NCBI GenBank assembly: GCA_964035545.1
Contig: OZ037765.1
Location: forward strand, 4,461,698-4,525,697
DNA length: 64,000 nt
DNA from: Bugula neritina
Lineage: Eukaryota > Bryozoa > Gymnolaemata > Cheilostomatida > Bugulidae
Reading direction: 5' to 3'
In this document: in pieces, positions 1 through 10,643 of the stretch
Position numbering within the stretch: the first letter of the stretch is position 1
Layout: every line of letters starts with the position of its first letter
Made by a program: the position numbers and the translations under genes
Notes under the pieces: model-generated
What the model saw: the letters and a program-made list of their open reading frames with translations, nothing else
Told to the model about the DNA's origin: nothing
The model's database searches: none

Positions 1-707
1 GACTGCTAGTCTAAGCAGGGAAATATATCAAGTTTTGTTTACTTTAATTTCAACTGAATTCAACTACAAGCACAATGGAAGCTACCGCCATCAGACCTAA
101 GACTGTAAGAGCACAACTAACTTATTAAATACTTTCAGTTCTATCAAAGCAGATCCATAAGTATAATCATAATGCATTCAAAGTGACGAGTTAGTGAGTG
201 TAAGTGAGGTATATACATAGTTGGTGATGGAATCAGAATTACCAGAAAGCAAATTCAAGTGAAATCACATTTAGACTTGAGATTTAAAGTTAAGTTTGTA
301 ACGCCAACGAATAGTCAAGTGAGTCATGAGCACACTGGCACAGTTTGAGTTACATGCATATCCTAATCTAAATCTGAGTCACGAACGATTAGGCGACACC
401 ATGAAAGAATAAGAAGAAAAAGAATCAAATTACAACTAAACGTTTTCAGAATTTTCAATTTCTTTTAGAAATAAAATATCTACCAAAACTACAAGTAAAA
501 CTAAAAGCAAAGGCCAAAATGAAAATCAAAATGAGAACTCAGTTTTATCGTGGCCATTTTTGATACAAATTTTGAGTAGTTTTAAACCACTTGGTAAATC
601 CAAAACCATTTTTACCAAAATTCAAAATATCAACGCCACTATAAAACTTAATCACAAGAAATTCTAACACTATGTCAGCATACATAATATGAAATAAAGT
701 TACTAAC
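1..707. other. Probable RPS13 first intron; no exon recognised
   Basis: AT-rich sequence downstream (minus-strand sense) of the RPS13 first exon. I looked for the conserved S13 segments and saw none. It is most simply intron 1 running off the window. Confidence 0.4.
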
Positions 708-730
708 CCTGGAGCGTGCATGCGACCCAT
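708..730 (-). CDS. RPS13: Ribosomal protein S13 (uS15), first coding exon, partial
   Basis: On the minus strand an ATG opens MGRMHAPG and is cut by a GG|GTTAGT donor. MGRMHAPG is the invariant amino terminus of eukaryotic small-subunit protein S13 (uS15), and a first coding exon ending at this glycine is also the arrangement I know from vertebrate RPS13. The ATG sits in a good context (GCCATCATGG). A pyrimidine run on the minus strand (745-755) fits a 5' TOP start as used by ribosomal protein genes. The remaining exons are not recognisable in 1-707, so the gene presumably continues off the left edge after a long first intron. The call rests on eight residues plus promoter context, so it is likely rather than certain. 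Confidence 0.72.
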
Positions 731-775
731 GATGGCGGAAATCTGAAAGAGAGAATGGCAGAAGCGCATGCGCAC
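731..775 (-). promoter_or_regulatory. RPS13 promoter: TOP-like start, NRF1-type site and YY1-like motif
   Basis: Directly upstream of the RPS13 ATG lie GATGGCGG (731-738, YY1-like), a TOP-like pyrimidine tract on the minus strand (745-755) and the palindrome GCGCATGCGC (764-773). That palindrome is the core of the NRF1 motif found in many animal housekeeping promoters. The clustering within 45 bases next to a ribosomal protein first exon supports a core promoter. Binding itself is inferred. Confidence 0.5.
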
Positions 776-999
776 AACTCGACAGTGCCCACCATCTTTC
801 GACAGTTCACGACCACACAACCTTGTCTACGGTTTGTATATATTTTGATTCTGTTAAAAGGCAAGATCAAGCATATGCAATAAAGTTGCAATATCAATAA
901 AATGTTAAATCAGTGTTTTTGTTACAAGTGGGATATATTTGGCTATTTTCCTTATAATTTATGGCCAGGACGGTAATTTATATTTTCATTTTAATAATT

Positions 1000-1830
1000 T
1001 ATATTAAATACTAATACTAATAGTAAATACTAAATCTAATACTAAGTATAATACTAATAGTAATACTTATACTAATACTAATGTAATGCTAATAGTAATA
1101 GTAATACTAATAGTATTAGTAATACTAATAGTAATACTAATACTAATAGTAATTGTATTAGTATTACTGTAATACTAATACTCACTTACTGTAAGTGTAA
1201 GTGTAATACAGTAAATGTAATAATAATACTAATAGATTAAGATTAAATTTAATGATTGATCATTTATTTAATCTCAAATTCAATCTGTATGAGTATCTGT
1301 ACCACTACCTAATCCTTATAGTTATAGTTGTCCTATGCCTGTGAGCTATCAGTATTACTATCAGTATCACTATGGTAATGGTTGTGCCTATGGTAATCAT
1401 ACATGATACAATTATATGGTGATCGCTATTAAGTATCAATCTGTCAATGAATATAAATATGAATATCACTCATTCAATATGGCTATCACTATTACATTTA
1501 GTGATTTACTATTAGTATTAGTATTACTGTCACTATTCACTATCATGCTGACAGTATCAATATGAGTATGATACTGATATTAATAAATAATATCGATACT
1601 GATAGTCATAGTGATACTGATACTGATAGTCGATAGCAATAACTAATATTGTTTTTATTATCAGTATGAGTATCACTTACTGAGTATAATTATCATGACT
1701 ATGAGTATCAGTACGACAGTGAGTATGCATGACTATGCCTAGTGTAACTAATACTTATTAACTACTTAGTACTTACTACTTATAGTTATACTATAGTTAT
1801 ACTATTCATATTGAGCAGCATATTCATTAT
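1000..1830. repeat. Low-complexity block of TAATACTAATAG / TATCACTATGAG-type units
   Basis: More than 800 bases are dominated by imperfect hexamer-like units such as actaat, agtaat, tcacta and gagtat, drifting between related words without a fixed period. Similar blocks recur at 22012-22400, 23140-23440, 28850-29720, 40195-40280 and 54595-55560. The core ACTAATAGTAAT is close to its own reverse complement, so the blocks look alike on both strands. No coding signal is seen. Confidence 0.75.
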
Positions 1831-2305
1831 TTATATTAGTATTTATATTAATTTTGAACACGAAGTTGAAGTGATATTGATATTATTATATTTATTATAA
1901 TTATTGTGTTTAACTATTCCAACTTAAATTTGTGCACTTCTAGTTCTAGTTTTTGGCTAAATTGCAATCAGTTTCTCAGTGCTTATTATTGAATTTGTGC
2001 ATGTAAAATTTATTTTAATCTTGTTGAGTCAGATAGATTTATCAATGATGTTAATTTAGCTTATTATTTACTTTTCTTTCAAATTGTTATAACATGTTTC
2101 AACTCCAAACACATATATGTACAGTAGATAACCTGTTTTATTTTATAACTTTGTCTATGTTCACATATATTCAAATTTAGTTATTGTTTTTAAATTAATT
2201 TGTAAGTTTGGAGTTATTACCTCTACATCTACCCACTGATTATATGCAAAACCTCTTCCACAATGCATATGATACATGCCACTTCTAGGATTTACATTGT
2301 ACAAC

Positions 2306-5300
2306 ATGGAAGATTGTAATGATGGGAAAGCAGAAGATTTTCATACCTGTGGGAAATGCAAAAAAGTCTTCTTTGATTTGACAGCTTTTATCCAACACCG
2401 GGAAGATCACACCGCTGATGAGAAGGAGAGCATTGTTATACCATGGTATTAATTTAAGCATTTTTAACTCTCATCAGCTCTTATTGAATTTAGGTATATT
2501 ATTATGTTATTCTCTTTTTTCTCACCTATCTTCGCTTTGTCCTGTTCAGGTAGCGGGATGTATTATTATATTATATTATTATCTAAAATTAATTTCTATG
2601 TTAGTCATTGCGTGGGTACACCTCTGTGATATGTAGCAATACTGAGACTACCTCTGATAAGCCAGAGAGCAGTGAGTTGGGTGAACCCCCAGTAGTACAG
2701 ACTATGATGTTAGCTACTGACCACGCTAAGAGAGGAACCCTGACAGTGTATGATGATACCGGAGAGGATCTGAAGATAATCAACAACAGAGGGGAGACGG
2801 TACACCTGGTCATTGTGCCAGAGAAGTCTAACTATGACTGCCAATATTGCTACAAACCTTTTCCTAACGGTCTAACGCTCAGAGGTGAGTTAATTATTTT
2901 AACTGCATTGCTAAGTGGTAGATCTTCCATAGATTATTTTATGATGTTTTGCTGTAAAGTGCTATCAGGTTTGCGATATAATTAAAATTTTTTTTCATTA
3001 TTTCAAAAGTTTTTCCTACTTTATATTGTTCGGTAAGAATTTGTTTCAGTCTCATGCTTTACTTCTGTTGCTATAAGGTATATTTTTATGAGCTTGTGGC
3101 ATACGAACAAGCTGATATCATGCCCAAGCATTTATTTCGTAGTAGACTAAAATTCAGTATGTAGGCAGATGTGTTTATAGTACACTGAGGCATGGACCAT
3201 GTGGTGGTGTAACACATGCGATACTATTGGTGGTTTCAGCACACGTACAGAAGTTTCACTCCGGTGACACTAGTAAATCAGTTTCCACTGAAGCAACTAC
3301 AAGTGCTGAAGAACATTTAGTGTGCGAAATCTGCAACAAAAGCTTCAAGAAGGTATATTCTAGTTGCATCACCTAATTAGCTCATACTTATAGACACTGA
3401 TCGAAAAGTGCGACGGGACCCTCTCTACATTTTTTCTATAATTCTTAACATCTGTGTTGTTTTGTAGAGTCTTAGCCTGAAAGCTCACATGAAAACCCAC
3501 GCTGATAACAGGCAGTATGTCTGCACTTTCCCCAACTGCACATACTCATTCAAGACCAAAGGCTCCCTGGTGCGTCATGAGAGGAGGCACACCGACTCAC
3601 GGCCTTTTGAGTGCCAGCTCTGTGGTCGGAAGTTCCGGGAGTCGGGAGCTCTGAACAGACACAAGAAGATGCAGTGGGTGTTCAATATACATCTTAGTGC
3701 ATGCTGACGCATAGTATATTGTCATGTATAATACAGGCTGACATATTCTGCTTTTTATCCTTACAAATTAAACTCTCAAGCTGAGCTCTAGAACCAGCAG
3801 GTGGCTTTTACTGACATCACAGCACATATTTTGTGCCGTGTTTGTTTATGTTGAATATAATCCAGAGTTTGATTATACAAAGTAATAGTGTATGGTAGTC
3901 AACCAGCTAACCTTGCTGTGGTGAAAGCATTATACTAATAGCTGTATTTACTAACTATAGTTAATATGATTATTGTGGCCAAGATACTAATGCTGACCTA
4001 CTAGACCAGGGCTGCCCAACCTACATTTATGTGATCTTCAAAGGCATAACAGATAAATTTATTTTGCACATGTATATGAATTAAAGGGGGAAAATCACCT
4101 TTTAAATGTCTTCTTTTTATATATGCGAAAACGTGCAGCCTGCAGTAATTATTGGGACTTTATTGCGAAACCTTTCATAGGAATTTGGAATAAAGCTATT
4201 TGAAAATTACTGATGCTGTGGCCTCCAGCCTAAGCTAAATTTTTCGTTGTGGCCCTTGCCATGAAATAATCTATTTCGGTGGCCTTCGCTCTGAAAATGT
4301 TGGACACCCCTGTACTAGAAATCGGATGTAGTTGACATTTGACCTCTCAGTCATATGTCATATTTAGAATTCCGTGCACACAGAAGAGAGACAGCGACTT
4401 GCCAAACTACGGCAGACGACAGCCGCTGCCGGGAGAGCCAGAGTCCGTGACCGACTCAGACCCGATTAAATCGGACATGTTGACGGAGGCGATGCTGGGT
4501 GGTCTGTCTAAAAAAGACGGTGCCGTGACAGTAGCCGAGGAGACCCCTGGTATCATTGTAATACCGGCTAATGTCACACAAGCTGCGTTAGGTGAGGGTG
4601 GAGATCTCCTAGCGCTGACAGCAGAGGACATGAACACAGCTGAACCTGAGGCTAACAAGTCTGGTGGTCTATGTCTGGGGACAGATGATGCAGAGGGGCA
4701 GGCTATTGAGATCCCCTTAAACACTGGCAAAGGGAAAGTCAGCGAGACCAAGGCTGACTCTCTGCTTGCTGATGTTTCTGCGGGAACTGGCGTGATGCCA
4801 GAAACTGTGGCCGAGTATTTCACCTACTGCCAGGTGAGTCAGTGTCCTACTTTACTTACTGCTCAGCCAATGGTAGACATAACTGTCTATTGTGTTCCTT
4901 TTATAAATTAAGATACTTGGGACAATTGGCACCCAATCAGAAAACTGGCTCTTAAAATATAATAAAAATAGCAGTTTGGATACCCTGCTTAATTGCAGGT
5001 CCTCGTCATAGATATACAACCATAATAATTTATTAGAATGGCTGCTTGTTACACTTGTTACTATGGTTACACTCGTTTCTATGGTCACACTTGTTTCTAT
5101 GGTTACACTCGTTTCTATGGTCACACTTGTTTCTATGGTTACACTCGTTTCTATGGTTACTGCATACGCATGCATCATGTTGCAGGTGTGTCGTGCTCGT
5201 CCAGATAGTGTATTGGCGCTGAGACAGCATCTCAGAGACCACCTTTCTGCTGGAGCATTTCTCTGTGATAAGTGTTCATATATAGCGTTGAGTAGACAGG

Positions 5301-8300
5301 ACCTTACAGCCCACAACACTCATGTACACTCGGTGGTTAGTATTATAGCAATACGGTATTACACTAATAATACGGTATTACACTAATAATACGGTATTAC
5401 ACTAATAATACGGTATTGCACATGTGTACTAAGATACTACAATGTGTATAGAAAGTGTGTAATAACAAATGATAATCATTCTTATAACATGCTGTTGTGA
5501 TATGTATTGTGTATCTTAGTTCATTGAATGCTTTATATAAATTGTAAGCCATATTACTTCTAATATATTTTATAATGTGTTATATTATATTCATGACAAG
5601 TTGGGTAATGTATGTTATATATGTTATCATCTAGCAAACCAATGAAGGGAACGCGAATATGATCAGCTCTGAACGTATTTATGATGCCATCCGCTTTGAT
5701 GAACTTCGAACTATTGACCCCCAGTCTGCTGTCAGGTAAGACCTACAGCCGTGTGTAAACTCTGCCTGTTTGTATTTGTTTACCGCGCTATTTTGCTAGC
5801 CTCTGTTCTAAAACAGATTATTCGTTGATTTTCTGAGACAGTTGTTTGCAAATTTATGAAGTAATGTGAAAGTAAAGTAAAGTAAATTTGAAAAGACGCC
5901 CTCAAAGGTTGGCTACTGTATGGTTTTAATTTTTTTTTGCTTTAATAGTTTTTATCAAAGCCGGTAAAGTTGACCTAAGTTATACGTAATTTTTTCTTCT
6001 TGAGAATGGGGACTAAAATAGTGTCTTGGAACTATATTTGTATTCTCTGATGAAGACAATTTATTGTTCGTACCTCTAGAAATTCATGCTGGTATAGCTA
6101 TAAAGTGTATAGTGATTTACAAAGAGGCCATTTTAGCCTCCGATATATCCAATGATATGTTGGTAGGCTGTACCAGTTTAGTGTCCCAACTGTTTGTCAA
6201 TATGTATGTATATGTTGTCTATTATCTTAAATTTGGTAGAGAGGCCATACTAGTTGTACAGCAACTTCTCATACTCGACAATATATCTCCTCAGGAAAAC
6301 TTAGCTCAAATGAAAAATAAAGTACTCACACTGAAGGATATTAAAACCTGCCCCGTGTGTGACAAAGTCTTCAGGTCCACCAGCTATCTCAAGCACCATA
6401 TGAGAGTTCATACTGGTCAGTGAATCAGTCTAAGATTTCTTCTTATTTGTTGAACAGATAACTCCCAAATATTCTGGTAATTCCATGAATGTTTAGTTAC
6501 CTGCAATCTTAAAGTTGTTTGGTTTGATGATGGATATGATCCGGAACTTTCTTAGGTGAACGACCATACAAGTGTAGACTCTGTCCCAAAGATTTCCCTA
6601 CTAAAGACACATTCAAGAAGCATTTGCTCATACATTCTGGAGAGAGATCTTATAAGTGTGGTGAATGCGGAAAGCTGTTTAAACGAATCTCACATGCTAA
6701 AGAGCATCTTAAAATTCACTCTGATGAGAGGCCCTACCACTGTAATATTTGCCAGAAATCTTTCAAAACTGCTGTATGTATCGATATGCATTCTATTTGT
6801 AAAGTTTCACTAATATTTATCATTGTGGGGGAGGGGCGTGAATTCTCGTTTCAAAGTGATTAGCACTGAAGACATAGTACTTGCCTAGAATTTCTCTAAT
6901 CTACTGGTACCAGACATACTGAATGTTTCTTAGTATTGTTGACACTCAGTCAAAAGCCTCCAGAACGGTGTAATATACTGCTGGAAAGATGATGGACATA
7001 GTGCGGGTCATCTAAAGCATGCAAAAAATTTCATATACACTTCACTAGCAGCTACACTGTTTTCATTATATAGTATTTATTTTAAAATTAGGGGCCGAGT
7101 GTGTTGATCTCTGTCAGTTAGTTAGCATAACTTTTTCTCTTCTTTTTTTGGTGTTATATGTAACCCTGTTTCAGCCATGTTTCTGTGGTGTTATAGCACT
7201 GTTGTCGTGGTGCTGTAGCACTGTTGTTGTTGTGTTATAGCACTGTTGTTATGGTGTTATAGCACTGTTGCCGTGGTGTTATAGCACTGTTGTCGTGGTG
7301 TTATAGCACTGTTGTTGTGGTGTTATAGCACTGTTGTCGTGGTGTTATAGCACTGTTGTTGCCCTGTTGTAGAACATATTCAAAGTGCACGAGAGAACCC
7401 ACACTCTCTACCTGCCCTGGGTATGCAAGGTTTGTGATAAAAGGTTCAGAGAGAAGGCGAGTCTCACTAGACACATCAGAACTCACACCGGAGAGAAGCC
7501 GTTTCAGTGTAAATATTGTGGCAAGCAGTTTGGTGAGCACGGGACATTGGCGCGACACCTTCGCTGTAAAGGTAGGCAGTTTATATGTTCCATGGGGTTA
7601 GTATTTATATAGTATGCTAGTTTTTAAAGACATATTCAGCCTCTAAATATGCTCAAACATTGAGCTTTGCTCGGTTTGTGACATAAGGCTATGCGTACTG
7701 TGAAAGTGAAGTATGTAGAATACTATCATGGTGTGTCTAGAAAGCTTCGTTATATTTGGCAGACTTCATTTTTAATATGCACCTAGTTTTGTGTTGAATG
7801 AATTCTGAAATTTTAAAAACGTTTATTGATAACTCAAAATTCTATGTTGAGGATATTTAGTACTGTACCTATGCATTACACCGAGTAATATATTATTTCT
7901 ATCATATTAAAATGACGTGTTTTTCTAATAATACTTGTAGTGCCGTGTTCGGAAGCTTTGGTTGAAGCTCGTTTGCAAAAAGCATCCGACGAGCTAACCT
8001 TTGATAATGTGACGCTGAATACGGAAGAAGGGGACAAGGTGAGGGCGTACCCTACTGTGCTCACAGAATTCAGCTCAGTGGTTACGGATACTCAGGAGTA
8101 CATGGCACCAGCAGACCAAGTTAACTCTTCTGGTGGTGTGGATGTGTCGCAGGTAAAGGGTAGCTTCTGCATGTGTGAGAGTAGCTCAGTAAATTCTATA
8201 TTATCTATCATATATTATATGTGTATTATATATTATATGTGTATTATATATTATATGTGTATTATATATTATCTATGTGTTATATATTATCTATGTGTTA

Positions 8301-9520
8301 TATATTGTCTATATATTATGTATTATCTATGTGTTATATGTATTGTCTATGTATTATATATTATCTATGTATTATATATTATTTATGTATTATATGTTAT
8401 CTATGCATTATCTATTGTCCATGTATTATCTATTATCTATATATTTTATTTATGGCGTTACATCAACGCAGCTAGCAGCTGCTAGTAAGAGTAGTTAGTG
8501 TTTTAAAACTGTCTATCTCGTAGATCTCTATAAACTTTTACAACTAATTACAATATAACTACTTGTTGTAGTGCTGACTCTAGATGCTGAGTTTTAATAT
8601 TTTACGTTACTGTAGAGTTAGCACTTTATCTACTGGTTTCTATATAATGCTCAGTATACTCCAGCTTCACAGTTTTCATTCTCCCATGAGTCATTGTTTA
8701 TGTCAGCGAGAGCATAGTTACTTTAGTAAAAGGGTCAATAAGCCTCAAAATACCTGAGCATTGGATTTAGTAATTTATATAAGGCTGATAGACACCAAGT
8801 ATGATACTATAATATGCTCAATGTAGCCAGTATGTTAAAGTAGTAGTTTGTATTTTGTACACATTTTGTGCATATGTACACTGTTTGTTCTAGCTGAGCA
8901 CCATCGAAGTGAGAGATGACAGTACGGGTGGCGCGACGTCTTACATCATAGTAAATGAAGGAGACCTACAGCAGCTTACCAGTTTCACTCAGCAATCATC
9001 TCAAATGGTGAGGAGGTGTTCTCCTGTTACCTTCTTTGCTACTAAGCAGTATGTCTGGCACTCACTTAATCTACTTATGTGCATATATTTTGTTCAACAA
9101 CCTTATTGGATGCTGTTTTCTGTTAATTTGTACCAATTAGATTGTCAAAATAATTTTATCAATGCTCAAGAGATAGGTTAGTATTGCGTATCCCCTATAG
9201 ATGCTTAGAGTATTTGTTTCAACCCGTTTTCCTTAAAATAATGGCAATAAATCTCTCATTTCTTTCTATTAAGACTTGATACATTTCTCTGCAGCTTTTT
9301 ATCTTCAGATGAAGTTTCTACTTCAACATTCTTCTTCAGGTAAAATCGCAGATTTTTATTTCTATATTTGTAGGATGATGCAAATGTTGGAGATGGTGTC
9401 ACATTTACAGATCAATCTGGACAATACATCTTACTAGAGAATATAGATGGACAGACTCTAACACTGGAAGAAGCAGATTCTCAATCTCACTCACTCCAAC
9501 TAACCGCTCAACTCCAATGA
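2306..9520 (+). CDS. E4F1: E4F1-type multi-C2H2 zinc-finger transcription factor / E3 ligase, 13 coding exons, 828 aa
   Basis: Exons: 2306-2445, 2637-2884, 3240-3352, 3468-3673, 4368-4833, 5186-5332, 5635-5735, 6240-6415, 6556-6773, 7373-7571, 7941-8152, 8894-9007, 9374-9520; all phases agree and the sum is 829 codons. E4F1 is a sequence-specific regulator linked in vertebrates to p53, cell-cycle and pyruvate dehydrogenase control. The layout matches the family: an isolated N-terminal finger (CGKC..H..H), a first finger cluster with KTKGSLVRHERRHTDSRPF and FRESGALNRHKK, an acidic linker, a second cluster with GKLFKRISHAKEHLKIHSDERPY, FREKASLTRHIRTHTGEKPF and FGEHGTLARHLR, then a C-terminal tail with VLTEFSSVVTDTQEY, a segment I recognise from vertebrate E4F1. 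One atypical finger is CCHC (RHKKMQIPC), as in the human protein. Thirteen finger-like units are visible. Weak points: the exon 8 acceptor (no strong pyrimidine tract) and the exon 6 end (5332 or 5335). Confidence 0.9.
4007..4312 (+). mobile_element. hAT-like MITE, copy 1, inside an E4F1 intron
   Basis: A 306-bp non-coding element bounded by terminal inverted repeats: CAGGGCTGCCCAAC on the left and GTTGGACACCCCTG on the right (reverse complement CAGGGGTGTCCAAC). It is flanked by 8-bp direct repeats that differ at one base, TACTAGAC (3999-4006) and TACTAGAA (4313-4320). CAGGG..CCAAC ends with 8-bp target duplications are the signature of hAT transposons. No transposase is encoded, so it is non-autonomous. 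A second copy in opposite orientation lies at 51082-51380. Confidence 0.8.
5055..5160 (+). repeat. 36-bp minisatellite in E4F1 intron 5
   Basis: About three copies of a 36-base unit made of two near-identical 18-mers (ATGGTTACACTCGTTTCT and ATGGTCACACTTGTTTCT). The array ends about 25 bases before the exon 6 acceptor. Open frames through it are repeat artefacts. Confidence 0.85.
5343..5415 (+). repeat. Short tandem repeat, about 22-bp unit
   Basis: Three to four copies of a unit containing ACGGTATTACACTAATAAT immediately downstream of the exon 6 donor of E4F1. Confidence 0.8.
7183..7370 (+). repeat. About 22-bp minisatellite abutting the E4F1 exon 10 acceptor
   Basis: About eight copies of a 22-23 base unit of the form GTGTTATAGCACTGTTGTCG. 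The last copy grades straight into the 3' splice site (exon 10 starts at 7373), so the T-rich part of the repeat serves as the pyrimidine tract. Confidence 0.88.
8199..8450 (+). repeat. TATTATATATTATCTATG-type tandem repeat in E4F1 intron 11
   Basis: About 250 bases of imperfect AT-rich units (ATTATATATTATMTRTGT). The open reading frames crossing it in several frames are products of the repeat and not genes. Confidence 0.85.
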
Positions 9521-10643
9521 ACTCAACTCTGCTATTTCCACCAAAGAGCCTCAAAGATTCGCATCAATAATTTTTCACCTGAATAACTTATCGTTTTCAT
9601 TGCAATAGTTGACTCTTATGCATGCAATAACTTCTACAACTTGATCATCACGGTCAATTTCATTCGCTGTTCACCACAACTTTTACTAATACTTTTACAA
9701 TCGCTGTAAATTGGCAAATATTTTTGAAACTCGTGCAGTATTATCATGAAAAAACTGTCTGATTTCAAGACTTTTTTATATAAATCCTTTCTACAATAGT
9801 GCAATATTCAGGCAGTGTTGCTGTACAGCTACTAGTATATACTCATGGGTTACCCTTTTGTCTACATTTTTTTGTTGATTTTAAATTATTATTGTATTAT
9901 AAATAGACAATATAATAAAACTACATTGTATTACCATTGAATCATATTATAAGCTTGAATAATATTCCAGTCGTGTAGTTTAATGATAAAAAAGATGAAC
10001 TAAAGCTTCATGTCAGGGATTAAAAGGAAAACTTTTGGATTTTAGACTAATATTTTGACCATCATTATTAAAACAATTCAACTCTAAAGATTAATAGTTG
10101 ATAGTCAAAATATTTGATTTATTTATTATGAGCATAAAAAATCAATTTTAGAAAAAATTGAAATATCATATGTGCTACAGTTAACAGCATAAAACACAGT
10201 TCGATTTTAAATCATTTTTTACGCTACAGCATACACCAAGTATATCAAAGGTAAATGCTTGAAATTATAATATGCATTCAACATATACGAAATGGAGGGC
10301 ACCGGTTTCACAGTAAAATATAAGGTATTACAACTGCTTAAAAGCAGGGGAACAGTTTAGTTGCATCACCCACTTCATGCTGGCTTGTAAAGGTTGGCTA
10401 AACACTACATAACAATTATAAGTCTATGAAAACCAAATGCAATCATTATAAGACTTAAATAAACACTGAACATAGCAACTACAGAAGCTAAAGGCCTGAC
10501 CTCAAATATATTCTTATAAATGTTAGCTAATCCTATGTTCCACAATTATATTTCAGTTAAATGAAACATTATTCACAGTAGAAATTGCTTAACATTGCTC
10601 CACTTTTTTCTGTCTCTCTATTTGGAGGGCTATTAGGCTAGTG
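9521..10643. other. 3' intergenic region between convergent E4F1 and NEMO/OPTN genes
   Basis: AT-rich, with no coding signal. AATAAA at 9914-9919 is a reasonable poly(A) signal for E4F1, giving a 3' UTR of about 400 bases. AATAAA words also occur on the minus strand near 10118-10126 and could serve the convergent gene. Confidence 0.5.

Noticed and set aside
8199-8485. Tyr/Ile/Cys-rich frames after the E4F1 exon 11
   Set aside because: They lie in the intron 11 AT repeat beyond a clear CAG|GTAAAG donor.
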